From Propionibacteriaceae bacterium (GTDB taxonomy: Bacteria > Actinomycetota > Actinomycetes > Propionibacteriales > Propionibacteriaceae): a stretch of DNA of 13,685 nucleotides. The notes beneath the pieces were generated by a model that saw only the letters and a list, made by a program, of their open reading frames with translations, ran no database searches and was not told the origin of the DNA. Shown here one piece after another: positions 6,194 to 13,685 of the stretch. The stretch covers positions 1-13,685 of the forward strand of contig JAISGZ010000137.1 of assembly GCA_031262845.1 (NCBI GenBank), written 5' to 3'. Every line of letters starts with the position of its first letter. Within the stretch, counting starts at the first letter, position 1. The translations under genes were made by a program, and so were the position numbers.

Positions 6194-6213
6194 AGTGCAG
6201 CAGTCTTGATCTT

Positions 6214-6621
6214 TTAGTCGTGGTTATTCCGGGTGGCCGCTTTGACCTGAGCCGTCGCTCGGTGATACCGCCGTAAGGTCTCAATTGAGTTGTCACCATC
6301 GTCCATCGCGGCTTGGACCTCTCGTAGGTCCTTTTGGGCCTGGTCAACCGACAGTTCGCTGGCTAATTGGGCGTAGGGGCTAATAATCGCTGTCCGGTCA
6401 ACCCCGACGGACAAGAAACCACCTTCAACGGCGACTACCTCACGCCGACCGTCGTCGGTCATGATTTCAGCCGAACCGGGCGCCAAAGTGGCGATCAGGG
6501 GAATGTGGCCAGCCAAAATACCGACCTCCCCATCCGTGGTCACGGCGATGATCTCAACCGCCTGACCGGTCCAAACCATCCGGTCGGCGGCCACGACATC
6601 GACCTGGAAGCTCGCCGCCAT
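6214..6621 (-). CDS. atpC: F1Fo ATP synthase epsilon subunit
   Basis: Central-stalk subunit that sits on gamma, couples rotation and limits ATP hydrolysis. At 135 residues it has the usual N-terminal beta-sandwich, with the family motif DGEVGILAGHIPLIATLAPG (about 30-49) and the VEGGFLSVGVDRTAII strand region, then a short C-terminal helical part (QAQKDLREVQAAMDD and the ETLRRYHRATAQVKAATR helix). The ATG follows the atpD stop after 3 bases, with AAGGG inside the intergenic/atpD end. It is the last gene of the operon, directly before the terminator-like stem at 6149-6193. Confidence 0.95.
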   Translation of the reverse strand: MAASFQVDVVAADRMVWTGQAVEIIAVTTDGEVGILAGHIPLIATLAPGSAEIMTDDGRREVVAVEGGFLSVGVDRTAIISPYAQLASELSVDQAQKDLREVQAAMDDGDNSIETLRRYHRATAQVKAATRNNHD

Positions 6622-6624
6622 CGG

Positions 6625-8088
6625 TTAGCCCTTCTTCAATTCTTCGGCTTTCTTCATGACATCGTCCATACCGCCGACGTTGAAGAAAGCCTGTTCCGGA
6701 ATCTGGTCGACATCGCCCCGGCAGATCATCTTGAAGCCCTCGATCGTATCGGCCATCGACACGGTCGAACCTTCAACACCGGTGAACTTCGTCGCCATGT
6801 AGGTGTTCTGGGACAGGAACTGCTGAATCCGGCGAGCCCGGGCGACGACGATCTTGTCATCTTCCGGCAACTCGTCGACGCCGAGAATAGCGATGATGTC
6901 TTGCAGTTCCTTGTTCCGCTGGAGAATCGACTTGACCTCAATGGCGGTGTCGTAATGATCCTGGCCGATGAACTGCGGATCGAGAATCCGGCTGGTTGAA
7001 GTCAGCGGATCGACCGCCGGATACAGACCGCGCGAAGCGATATCACGGCTCAACTCGGTGGTTGCGTCGAGGTGAGCGAAGGTCGTCGCCGGGGCCGGGT
7101 CGGTGTAGTCATCGGCCGGCACGTAGATGGCCTGCATCGACGTAATCGAGTTGCCCTGAACCGAGGTGATGCGTTCCTGCAATTGGCCCATCTCATCGGC
7201 CAGAGTCGGCTGGTAACCGACCGCCGAAGGCATCCGGCCAAGCAGCGTCGAAACCTCGGAACCGGCTTGGGTGAAGCGGAAGATGTTGTCGATGAAGAGC
7301 AAAACATCTTGGTGCTCGGCATCACGGAAATACTCGGCCATGGTCAGAGCGCTGAGGGCGACCCGCAAACGCGTGCCCGGCGGTTCGTCCATTTGGCCGA
7401 AGACCAAGGCGGTGTCTTTCATGACGCCGGCTTCGATCATCTCGTTGATGAGGTCGTTGCCTTCACGAGTCCGCTCACCAACGCCGGCGAAGACGGAGGT
7501 GCCGCCGAAGTTGTGGGCGATGCGGTAGATCATCTCTTGAATCAAGACGGTCTTACCGACACCGGCGCCACCGAACAAACCAATCTTGCCACCTTGAACA
7601 TAAGGCGTCAGCAAATCCAAGACCTTGATACCGGTCATCAGCATCTCGGTCTTCGACTCCAACTGGTCGAAGTTCGGTGGATCACGGTGAATCGGCCAAT
7701 GTTCCTTGATCGTCAACTGGCTGATGTCTTCGTTGAGGCACTCGCCCGTGACATTCCAGACCCGGCCCTTCGTGACCTCACCGACCGGCACCGAAATCGG
7801 CGCCCCGGTATCGGTCACGGGCGCACCCCGACGCAGACCGTCGGTCGGCTTCAGTGAAATCGTGCGAACGATGTTGTCTCCGACCTGAAGCTCAACTTCC
7901 AGTGTCAGTTGACGTTCGGCGTCATCGCCCTCATCACCGGTACCCGCCACCGCCACAGTCAGAGCGTTGTAGATATCGGGCATGGCATCGGGGGCGAATT
8001 CCACATCGACGACTGGGCCGATGACGCTGACCACCCGACCGACGCCAGGCGTCTTGAGGTTGGTTTGATCGACAAGGGTGGCGGTCAT
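6625..8088 (-). CDS. atpD: F1 ATP synthase catalytic beta subunit
   Basis: Catalytic nucleotide-binding subunit of the F1 head. The 487 residues have an N-terminal beta barrel (to about residue 95), Walker A GGAGVGKT (173-180, Lys179), catalytic Glu205 in GVGERTREGND, 26 residues after the Walker lysine as in E. coli, and Walker B in LLFIDN. The C-terminal domain carries DELPEDD (405-411), the counterpart of the DELSEED lever. A roughly ten-residue acidic insert near 49-59 (GTGDEGDDAE) and wording around the nucleotide site fit actinobacterial beta subunits. The ATG is 3 bases after the atpG stop, with GGAG in the last atpG codon region. All catalytic motifs are intact, so the enzyme should work. 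Confidence 0.98.
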   Translation of the reverse strand: MTATLVDQTNLKTPGVGRVVSVIGPVVDVEFAPDAMPDIYNALTVAVAGTGDEGDDAERQLTLEVELQVGDNIVRTISLKPTDGLRRGAPVTDTGAPISVPVGEVTKGRVWNVTGECLNEDISQLTIKEHWPIHRDPPNFDQLESKTEMLMTGIKVLDLLTPYVQGGKIGLFGGAGVGKTVLIQEMIYRIAHNFGGTSVFAGVGERTREGNDLINEMIEAGVMKDTALVFGQMDEPPGTRLRVALSALTMAEYFRDAEHQDVLLFIDNIFRFTQAGSEVSTLLGRMPSAVGYQPTLADEMGQLQERITSVQGNSITSMQAIYVPADDYTDPAPATTFAHLDATTELSRDIASRGLYPAVDPLTSTSRILDPQFIGQDHYDTAIEVKSILQRNKELQDIIAILGVDELPEDDKIVVARARRIQQFLSQNTYMATKFTGVEGSTVSMADTIEGFKMICRGDVDQIPEQAFFNVGGMDDVMKKAEELKKG

Positions 8089-8091
8089 GAC

Positions 8092-8994
8092 TCACTCCAT
8101 CTTGGTTTTGGCTCCGGACAGCGCTGCGGCGCCGCCCACGATTTCGGTGATTTCCTGGGTGATCTTGGCTTGACGCGCCTGATTGGTGAGGCGGGTCAGG
8201 TCTTCGATCAACTGTTGGGCATTGTCCGTCGCCGACTTCATGGCTTTTTCTTTGCTGGCCAGCTCGGAGGCGGCCGCCTGCATGAGGTAGAAGTGGACAC
8301 GGTTCCGGACATAGAGAGGCAACAGGGCGTCGAGCACGGCTTCTGCGCTGGGCTCGAACTCATACATCGAATCCGCATGGTGGGGACCGTCGTCTTCGAT
8401 GACTTCCAAGGGCAAGATGCGCCGCACCCGGGTTTCTTGCGACAGCATCGACACGAACCGGGTGTAGACCACCTGGATTTCGTCGACGCCACCGTCTTCG
8501 TAGGGTTTGCGGAAAGCATCGAGCAGGGCCGACGCGACCTGATCCGACTGGGTGTAGGTCGGTTTATCGGAGAAACCGTCCCACGACCCGGCCAGCGGCC
8601 GACGGCGGAATTCGTAATAGGTAATGCCTTTACGACCACAGACATAAGGCAGATATTCACGGCCTTCGTCAGTCAGGGTCTGGCACAAGCGCTCCGCCAA
8701 ACGCAAGACATTCGACGAATAGGCACCGGCCAAACCCCGGTCCGAGGTCAGGATGAGGACCGCCGAGCGACGTGGCTGATCGGTCTCCGTCAGGAGCGGA
8801 TGGCGCAGATCAGTGTGTCCGACCACGGCCTGGACGGCGTGATTCAACTCCTGGGTGTAAGGCAGAGAGGCCTCGGCCGCTTGTTGGGCCTTGGCGATCC
8901 GCGACGCCGCGACCAGCTCCATGGCCCGCGTAATTTTCTGAGTCGCGCTGACTGATCGGTTGCGCTCCCTCAGCTCTCGCAAACTCGCGACCAT
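8092..8994 (-). CDS. atpG: F1 ATP synthase gamma subunit (rotor shaft)
   Basis: Central shaft that turns inside alpha3beta3 and transmits torque from the c-ring. The 300 residues begin and end with the conserved coiled-coil helices: the N-terminal LRELRERNRSVSATQKITRAMELVAASR and the C-terminal RLTNQARQAKITQEITEIVGGAAAL, with the internal ILTSDRGLAGAYSSNVLR strand typical of gamma. Slightly longer than E. coli gamma (287), with extra loop sequence around residues 125-150 and 200-215, as often seen in actinobacteria. The ATG is 3 bases after the atpA stop, and the stop is 3 bases before the atpD ATG, so translation is probably coupled along the operon. Confidence 0.97.
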   Translation of the reverse strand: MVASLRELRERNRSVSATQKITRAMELVAASRIAKAQQAAEASLPYTQELNHAVQAVVGHTDLRHPLLTETDQPRRSAVLILTSDRGLAGAYSSNVLRLAERLCQTLTDEGREYLPYVCGRKGITYYEFRRRPLAGSWDGFSDKPTYTQSDQVASALLDAFRKPYEDGGVDEIQVVYTRFVSMLSQETRVRRILPLEVIEDDGPHHADSMYEFEPSAEAVLDALLPLYVRNRVHFYLMQAAASELASKEKAMKSATDNAQQLIEDLTRLTNQARQAKITQEITEIVGGAAALSGAKTKME

Positions 8995-8997
8995 GAG

Positions 8998-10632
8998 TTA
9001 CCGCTTCTTCCGCGTGATCTGCTCTTGCCCGATGTCATCCTGACGGCTGATCGGTTTGGCTTCTGGCTCTTGCAAGGGTTGACCGGCCGAGGTCCGGAAG
9101 GTCTTCTTGACCTCAGCAATCGCGGCCTTGGCTTGATCCTTGGTCTCATCAGTGAATTGCTTGGTACTCGCAATCGCAGTCAACACTGAGGTTTTCTGGC
9201 GCAGGTTGTCCAACAACTCTTGTTCGAACCGCAAGATGTCTTCGACCGGGACATCGTCCATCAAGCCAGTCAAGCCGGCCCAGACCGAAACCACTTGTTC
9301 CTCGACTGGGTAGGGCGAATACTGCGGTTGCCGGAGCAATTCGGTAACCCGGGAGCCACGATCCAGCTGACGGCGGGAGGTGTCGTCCAAGTCCGAGGCG
9401 AACATCGCGAAGGCTTGCATATCGCGGTACTGAGCCAAGGTGATCTTGAGCGTACCGGCGACCTGTTTCATGGCTTTGACCTGAGCGTCGCCGCCGACCC
9501 GGGAGACCGAGATACCGACGTCGATAGCGGGCCGCTGGTTGGCGTTGAACAAATCCGACTGGAGGAAAATTTGGCCGTCGGTAATCGAGATGACGTTGGT
9601 CGGGATATAGGCCGAAACGTCGTTGGCCTTGGTCTCGATAATCGGCAAACCGGTCATCGAACCGCCGCCCAACTCATCCGACAGTTTGGCGCAGCGTTCG
9701 AGCAACCGGGAGTGGAGATAGAAGACGTCGCCGGGATAGGCTTCCCGGCCCGGCGGCCGGCGCAGCAAGAGCGACATCGCCCGATAGGCCTCGGCCTGCT
9801 TGGTCAAATCATCGAAGACGATGAGGACGTGTTTGCCGTCGTACATCCAATGCTGGCCGATGGCCGAACCGGTGTAGGGAGCGATGTATTTGAAGCCTGC
9901 CGGGTCGGAGGCCGGTGAATGGACGATGGTCGTGTATTCCAAAGCCCCGGCTTCCGCCAAAGCCCCCCGGACACCGGCGATGGTCGAACCCTTCTGACCG
10001 ATACCGACGTAGATACAGCGAACTTGCTGTTTCGGGTCGCCACTGGCCCAGTTGGCCTTCTGGTTGATGATCGTGTCGATGGCAATCGCCGTTTTACCGG
10101 TCTTGCGGTCACCGATGATCAACTCCCGCTGGCCGCGGCCGATCGGAATCATGGCGTCGATGGCCTTGATACCGGTCTGCAGTGGTTCGTTGACCGACTG
10201 CCGATCCATGACGCCGGCGGCTTGGAGTTCGAGCGGCCGCCGCCCGGTCAGATTCGTGATCTCACCGAGACCGTCGATCGGGTTGCCCATGGCGTCAACC
10301 ACGCGGCCGAGGTAACCATCGCCGACCGGCACCGACAGAATGTCACCGGTCCGTTTGACCGGCGAGCCTTCCTCGATGCCCTCGGAGCTACCTAAGACCA
10401 CGACCCCGATCTCGCGCTCCTCCAAGTTGAGGGCGATACCGCGGGTGCCGTTGGCGAACTCCAGCAGTTCGTTGGCCATCGCTGATGGCAAACCCTCGAC
10501 CTGGGCAATCCCGTCACCGGAGGTGACGACATAGCCGATCTCCTGCTCGGTCGCGGTCGAGACGGTGAAGTCGTGAACGTATTTGTTCAGCGCCGCCCGG
10601 ATGTCATCGGCCTGAATCGCCAATTCCGCCAT
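8998..10632 (-). CDS. atpA: F1 ATP synthase alpha subunit with basic C-terminal tail
   Basis: Non-catalytic nucleotide-binding subunit of F1. The 544 residues include Walker A GDRKTGKT (174-181; E. coli has GDRQTGKT), the region around DDLTKQAEAYR, PGREAYPGDVFYLHSRLLERCAKL, and the ISVSRVGGDAQ segment that holds the arginine finger. The ATG at 10632 is preceded by AAAAGGA 6 bases upstream; the frame is open further to 10656, but that stretch contains the ribosome-binding site. The C-terminus continues about 30 residues past the usual end (E. coli 513 aa), finishing in a charged tail with RKKR at the end. Mycobacterial alpha subunits carry a comparable tail that suppresses ATP hydrolysis; a similar role here is inference. 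Confidence 0.98.
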   Translation of the reverse strand: MAELAIQADDIRAALNKYVHDFTVSTATEQEIGYVVTSGDGIAQVEGLPSAMANELLEFANGTRGIALNLEEREIGVVVLGSSEGIEEGSPVKRTGDILSVPVGDGYLGRVVDAMGNPIDGLGEITNLTGRRPLELQAAGVMDRQSVNEPLQTGIKAIDAMIPIGRGQRELIIGDRKTGKTAIAIDTIINQKANWASGDPKQQVRCIYVGIGQKGSTIAGVRGALAEAGALEYTTIVHSPASDPAGFKYIAPYTGSAIGQHWMYDGKHVLIVFDDLTKQAEAYRAMSLLLRRPPGREAYPGDVFYLHSRLLERCAKLSDELGGGSMTGLPIIETKANDVSAYIPTNVISITDGQIFLQSDLFNANQRPAIDVGISVSRVGGDAQVKAMKQVAGTLKITLAQYRDMQAFAMFASDLDDTSRRQLDRGSRVTELLRQPQYSPYPVEEQVVSVWAGLTGLMDDVPVEDILRFEQELLDNLRQKTSVLTAIASTKQFTDETKDQAKAAIAEVKKTFRTSAGQPLQEPEAKPISRQDDIGQEQITRKKR

Positions 10633-10660
10633 CGTCAGTCCTTTTCTTCTACACAATCAA

Positions 10661-11461
10661 TTAAGTCAAATAGCGACGGGCCGCCGCCAAACGAGCCGTC
10701 ACGGTGGCGTCGATGACATCGTCGCCGAGTTCTACCCGCAAGCCACCGATCACAGCCGGGTCAATCACCTGTTCGAGCCGGATCGGCCGGTCAGTCCGGC
10801 TGGCCAAGGCGGCTGTCAAACGGTCCTGCTGGGCCGATGTCAACGGCTGGGCCACCGTCACCACCGCGACCTGCAGGCGTTGGAGTTGGCTGGCCCAGGC
10901 CAAGGCCTGGTCGATGGCGTCTTCGAAGGTCGAGTAACGCGTGACCGCGGCTTGCTCGATCAAGGCCAAGGTGGGCGCCTGGACTTTGTCCGCGAACACC
11001 TGTTGGACCAAGCCTCGCCGCCGCTCGGGGTCGACCGTGAAATCGGTCACCGCCCGCCGTAACTCGGGAGTTGTCGTGACCAACTGGCCAGCGGCGAACA
11101 ACTCGTCGATGACCTGGTCGAACACACCAGTTTGATCAGCCCAGCGCCAAATCGCCCGGACCCCTTGGCGTTCCATCGCCCAGACCAAAGCGTGACCGTC
11201 GGTCCAGCTGATGGCCAAGGCGGCGTCCAAAACGCTGAGCGCAGTTGGCGTTACCTTGTCCTGAAGCAACGACTGTGCCACCTGCCGCCGGGCTTCGACC
11301 GGCGTCGACACATCCGACAAGGCCTGGCGCAAAAACGGGTTGTTGCTCAAGCCCCGGCTGATGACGAGGACATCACGCGCCGTCGCACCATCGGGCACCA
11401 AGTCGGCCACGGCCTGGTCGAGGGCTTGGCTCCGAGGCAAGGTTTGACTGGACTGGATCAT
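10661..11461 (-). CDS. atpH: ATP synthase delta subunit (peripheral stalk, OSCP type)
   Basis: Links the top of F1 to the b-subunit stalk. The 266 residues are much longer than E. coli delta (177) and match the long delta of actinobacteria. The OSCP-like part lies in the C-terminal two-thirds: GVFDQVIDELFAAGQLV, the ALIEQAAVTRYSTFEDAID region, and the closing IDPAVIGGLRVELGDDVID motif with the family's GG and D residues near the end. The N-terminal roughly 90 residues are the actinobacterial extra region. The ATG lies 2 bases after the atpF stop (TGACCATG), so coupling is likely. It is separate from atpF, unlike the mycobacterial b-delta fusion. Confidence 0.93.
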   Translation of the reverse strand: MIQSSQTLPRSQALDQAVADLVPDGATARDVLVISRGLSNNPFLRQALSDVSTPVEARRQVAQSLLQDKVTPTALSVLDAALAISWTDGHALVWAMERQGVRAIWRWADQTGVFDQVIDELFAAGQLVTTTPELRRAVTDFTVDPERRRGLVQQVFADKVQAPTLALIEQAAVTRYSTFEDAIDQALAWASQLQRLQVAVVTVAQPLTSAQQDRLTAALASRTDRPIRLEQVIDPAVIGGLRVELGDDVIDATVTARLAAARRYLT

Positions 11462-11463
11462 GG

Positions 11464-12000
11464 TCAGGCCTTCGCCACCGGTTGTTCAAGCTCAGCCAAG
11501 AAACGATCGACCGTGCGTTGGGCTCGCTCGTCGTCGGTCAGCGACTCAGCCAAGATCTTGCCGGCCAAAGTCGTCGCCAAGCCACCAATCTCGCCTTGGA
11601 GCTGGTTCATGGCTTGAGTCCGTTCAGCTTCGACCCGCTCCCGAGCCGCCGCCGTCACTCGCTGAGCGTCGGTTTCGGCTTGTTGCCGGGCATCGGCTTT
11701 GATCTTGGTGGCCGCGTCACGGGCTTCATCACGGATCGTGGCGGCTTCGTCCTGGACACCGGCCAACTGAGCCCGGTACTGGGCCAAGGCCGCGTCGGCT
11801 TCAGCTTGCTTACGCTCCGCCTCGTCAATCGCTCCCCGCGTGGCAGCGCTCCGGCGGACGTAAAGTTCCTCGAAACTCGGCACCACTTTTTTGGCCATAA
11901 CAAACCAGATGATGCCGAATAACACGAGACCGATGACCAGCTCGGAAAGATGTTCGGGCAGCAGCGGCCCGAGATCGATTTCGAGAGGGAGCATGATCAC
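11464..12000 (-). CDS. atpF: ATP synthase b subunit (peripheral stalk)
   Basis: Membrane-anchored stalk that holds F1 still against rotation. One N-terminal membrane helix (LVIGLVLFGIIWFVMA, about residues 21-36) is followed by KK and a long charged, alanine-rich helix that forms the coiled stalk (roughly 43-165). 178 residues, normal for the family. The GTG at 12000 overlaps the atpE stop as GTGA, which suggests coupled translation; an ATG two codons on (11994) is an equally possible start since neither has a clear ribosome-binding site. Next to atpE and atpH in the standard order. Confidence 0.94.
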   Translation of the reverse strand: MIMLPLEIDLGPLLPEHLSELVIGLVLFGIIWFVMAKKVVPSFEELYVRRSAATRGAIDEAERKQAEADAALAQYRAQLAGVQDEAATIRDEARDAATKIKADARQQAETDAQRVTAAARERVEAERTQAMNQLQGEIGGLATTLAGKILAESLTDDERAQRTVDRFLAELEQPVAKA

Positions 12001-12230
12001 GACAGAGCGAACGCCAGGGCAATACCGATAATCGCCAAAGCTTCGACCACGGCGAAGCCGATCCAGGCCGTCGACAACATCGAGCCCCGGGCTTCAGGCT
12101 GCCGAGCCGTGCCTTGGATGACAGCCGCGAAGATCAGGCCGACGCCAATGCCAGGGCCGAGGGTCGCGAGACCGTACCCAATCATGTTGAGCGAGCCGTT
12201 GAGCGTGCCCATCAGTTCCAGCGCGTTCAT
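11997..12230 (-). CDS. atpE: ATP synthase c subunit (rotor ring)
   Basis: Forms the proton-driven ring. 77 residues in two membrane helices joined by the polar loop QGTARQPEAR (39-48) that contacts gamma/epsilon. Helix 1 has the glycine-rich GPGIGVG packing motif (25-31); helix 2 carries the ion-binding Glu63 in GFAVVEALAIIG. The residue after Glu63 is Ala, and helix 1 has no Gln at the Na+ ligand position, so the ring looks proton-coupled rather than sodium-coupled. The ATG has AAAGGA 5 bases upstream, a stronger signal than most genes here, as expected for the subunit needed in many copies. Confidence 0.97.
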   Translation of the reverse strand: MNALELMGTLNGSLNMIGYGLATLGPGIGVGLIFAAVIQGTARQPEARGSMLSTAWIGFAVVEALAIIGIALAFALS

Positions 12231-12270
12231 GGTTTTCCTTTCCGGTGTTCGGTGAGAACCGAAGTCTTAT

Positions 12271-13194
12271 CTAGTGTTCTTCCGCCAAGGCTGACGAAAC
12301 GTATTGGGCGGTCAGAACCGTAAAAATGTAGGCCTGGAGACAGGCCACCAAAAGTTCGATGGCAAAGACGAAGAAGGAGACCAACAAGGACAGGCCACCG
12401 GCCACATTCCACGTCCAGTTATAGGCCCACGACGAACTGGCGTCCGAGAACAAGAGCCACGAACCACCGACGACGAAGACCATGACCACGAGGTGGCCGG
12501 CGAACAAGTTGGCAAAGAGACGCAAGCCGAGGGTGAGCGGCCGGACGATGAAGTTCGACAGGAATTCCAGCGGAATCAACAACGGCAACAGCCAACCCGG
12601 CACCCCGGCCGGCACGGTCATCGACTTGAGATAGCCGAAGAAGCCTTTGCGTTTGATACCGACGGCGTTGTAAAGAATGAAACTGGCACCGGCCAGACCC
12701 CAGGCGAAGCCGATCTTGGAGAAGGTCGGGAACATGAAGACGAACAATTCGCCGAACAGGTTATTGACCAGGATAAAGCTGAACAGGGCCACCAGATAGG
12801 GCACGTACTTGTGGTAATCATGGCCGATCATGTCCCGGGCGATGCCGTTGCGGACGAAGTCGTAGGCGTACTCACCGAGGAACTGACGTTTGCTGGGAAT
12901 GACACCGTTCTGAGTCGGATCATCGCTGACCGACCGGCGCGGTTTGACGATCAGCCAGAAGACCAACACGATGACAGCGCCGATCACCGCCTGAGCGATG
13001 TGGTTGGTCAGCCAGATATCGGTCCAGCTGGGTTCGAAGGTGGCGCAAAAGTCCACGTTCTCACTCGCAATTTCACCGCTATGTGGATGGCACGTCTCCC
13101 AACCACTCGACGGAAACAAAGGACGAGAGTCGAAGGCCTCGACGCCGAATTGCGGCGCCCCGCTTTCTAGCGGCCACAAGCCAACGGGTCCCAT
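12271..13194 (-). CDS. atpB: ATP synthase a subunit (proton channel)
   Basis: Stator membrane subunit that lets protons reach the c-ring. 307 residues with several membrane helices; the essential arginine is Arg225 in RPLTLGLRLFANLFAGH (Arg210 in E. coli). The first helix starts near residue 66, so about 65 residues precede it, a long and probably external N-terminus with Cys35 and Cys50. The ATG at 13194 is fixed by a very strong AAGGAGGGG at 13198-13206. The frame continues upstream to 13368, but that part overlaps the previous gene in another frame and has no good start. Followed by atpE after 40 bases. Confidence 0.96.
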   Translation of the reverse strand: MGPVGLWPLESGAPQFGVEAFDSRPLFPSSGWETCHPHSGEIASENVDFCATFEPSWTDIWLTNHIAQAVIGAVIVLVFWLIVKPRRSVSDDPTQNGVIPSKRQFLGEYAYDFVRNGIARDMIGHDYHKYVPYLVALFSFILVNNLFGELFVFMFPTFSKIGFAWGLAGASFILYNAVGIKRKGFFGYLKSMTVPAGVPGWLLPLLIPLEFLSNFIVRPLTLGLRLFANLFAGHLVVMVFVVGGSWLLFSDASSSWAYNWTWNVAGGLSLLVSFFVFAIELLVACLQAYIFTVLTAQYVSSALAEEH

Positions 13195-13197
13195 GTT

Positions 13198-13206
13198 CCC
13201 CTCCTT
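13198..13206 (-). promoter_or_regulatory. Strong Shine-Dalgarno sequence deciding the atpB start
   Basis: AAGGAGGGG on the minus strand, 3 bases before the ATG by its last G and about 8 bases from its AGGAG core. It is the best ribosome-binding site in the window and rules out the longer in-frame starts for atpB. Confidence 0.85.
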
Positions 13207-13243
13207 CTCGTTCTGTCGCCCTGGCGGCCAGGCCGCAGCAGCG

Positions 13244-13480
13244 TCACGTCGATGTGCCGAAGCGTTTGACGATGAGCCACAGGCTGAGGCCGAGGCCAAC
13301 CACCAGCCCGATGGGTAACCAAAAATCCGTTTCCAGCCACCGATCGACCGCCCAGCCAATCGAGCCATACAACAGAAGGCCCGTCAACATGTAGGACAAG
13401 GCTGCAAAACCGTCGCCGTCATTGCTCTTCGGATTGCTCATCGCGGACCGCAATCTACCAGTCCCGGCAGTTGAAGTCAT
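13244..13480 (-). CDS. Small membrane protein AtpQ/AtpZ-like (ATPase gene 1 family)
   Basis: 78-residue protein with a polar N-terminus (about 25 residues) and two membrane helices (ALSYMLTGLLLYGSIGWAV and FWLPIGLVVGLGLSLWLIV) joined by DRWLETD. The GWAVDRWLxT..W.P.GL pattern is that of the small proteins often encoded just ahead of atpB (AtpQ or AtpZ, proposed to help Fo assembly or bind Mg2+/Ca2+). The ATG at 13480 overlaps the previous gene's stop as ATGA; a second ATG at 13441 is possible, but the overlap favours the first. Lies 49 bases before atpB. The family call is moderately sure; the function of these proteins is itself not well settled. Confidence 0.75.
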   Translation of the reverse strand: MTSTAGTGRLRSAMSNPKSNDGDGFAALSYMLTGLLLYGSIGWAVDRWLETDFWLPIGLVVGLGLSLWLIVKRFGTST

Positions 13481-13685
13481 GCCTGGTTGGCGGGTGTCTC
13501 AGAAGATGGATCAAAGATCGGTCGCCGAGACCGTGGACAAGCCACGATGACACGGAGCCCCCAACCGCCAACCCCCGCGGCGCCGCCGGCGGCCGCCCAG
13601 ACAGCGTCCAGCCGGGCAGTCAAATGACCTAGCAGCCAGGTGATGAGAGCGATCTGGAGGCCGTAGACCACCAGACTGGTAGCCA
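13477..13685 (-). CDS. atpI: Membrane protein, probably ATP synthase subunit I (AtpI-like), N-terminus beyond window
   Basis: The C-terminal 68 or so residues of a frame open to the window edge. Two hydrophobic stretches are visible (SLVVYGLQIALITWLLGHL and AVWAAAGGAAGVGGWGLRVIVA), then a polar tail ending PSSETPANQA. The stop overlaps the next gene's ATG (ATGA). Small two-to-four-helix proteins at this place in an atp operon are usually AtpI, thought to help assemble the c-ring. The sequence is too short and too weakly conserved to confirm by eye; position is the main argument. Confidence 0.5.
   Translation of the reverse strand, partial: ATSLVVYGLQIALITWLLGHLTARLDAVWAAAGGAAGVGGWGLRVIVACPRSRRPIFDPSSETPANQA

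Noticed and set aside
7072..8955. Long plus-strand open frames (7072-7857 and 7909-8955) opposite atpD and atpG
   Set aside because: They mirror the codon pattern of the strongly conserved atp genes, have low-complexity Arg/His/Gly-rich translations and no family features.
12304..13170. 288-codon plus-strand frame opposite atpB
   Set aside because: Antisense shadow of a membrane protein gene; the translation is a charged, repetitive Glu/Asp/Gln/Arg mix with no recognisable domain.
1..13685. CRISPR arrays, tRNA or rRNA genes, insertion sequences, integrases
   Set aside because: No regularly spaced repeats, tRNA-like cloverleaf sequences, rRNA motifs or transposase features were seen on either strand.

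Overview
The window comes from a fairly GC-rich bacterium, most likely an actinobacterium. The clues are in the ATP synthase genes: a long delta subunit (266 aa, against about 177 in E. coli), a basic C-terminal tail on alpha, and a beta subunit that reads like actinobacterial ones. Acidimicrobiia or a related lineage is possible, but I cannot place it further by eye. Nearly all of the window is coding, in two blocks that meet tail to tail near position 6170.

Block 1 (1-6120) is an aromatic-acid catabolic cluster. On the minus strand, reading from 4839 down to 1, lie a ring-hydroxylating dioxygenase alpha subunit, its beta subunit, a Rieske ferredoxin, a C-C hydrolase of the MhpC type, an extradiol dioxygenase of the MhpB type, and a cis-dihydrodiol dehydrogenase of the HcaB/BphB type that runs off the left edge. 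A 2-hydroxypentadienoate hydratase of the MhpD family is transcribed divergently on the plus strand (5347-6120). Together they match the E. coli Hca upper pathway joined to the Mhp meta-cleavage pathway: dioxygenation of a phenylpropionate- or cinnamate-like acid, rearomatisation to a catechol, meta cleavage, hydrolysis, and hydration of the resulting dienoate. Not in the window are a ferredoxin reductase, an aldolase and acetaldehyde dehydrogenase (MhpE/F), a transporter and a regulator. The 507-bp divergent gap holds inverted and direct repeats that could be operators. A 139-nt gap between the beta-subunit and ferredoxin genes can fold into three successive hairpins.

Block 2 (6214-13685, minus strand) is the F1Fo ATP synthase operon in the order atpI-like (partial), atpQ/atpZ-like, atpB, atpE, atpF, atpH, atpA, atpG, atpD, atpC. 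Spacing is tight, with two 4-base stop/start overlaps. A 15-bp perfect inverted repeat between the hydratase and atpC probably ends transcription from both sides.

The ATP synthase part is ordinary. The most interesting part is the catabolic cluster. Overall order and folds are conserved, but three enzymes carry unusual residues at normally conserved functional positions: the hydratase lacks two of three metal-ligand glutamates, the dioxygenase alpha subunit has a remodelled iron-site segment, and the dehydrogenase lacks the acidic NAD-selecting residue. I read this as a diverged Hca/Mhp-type pathway whose real substrate may differ from phenylpropionate.
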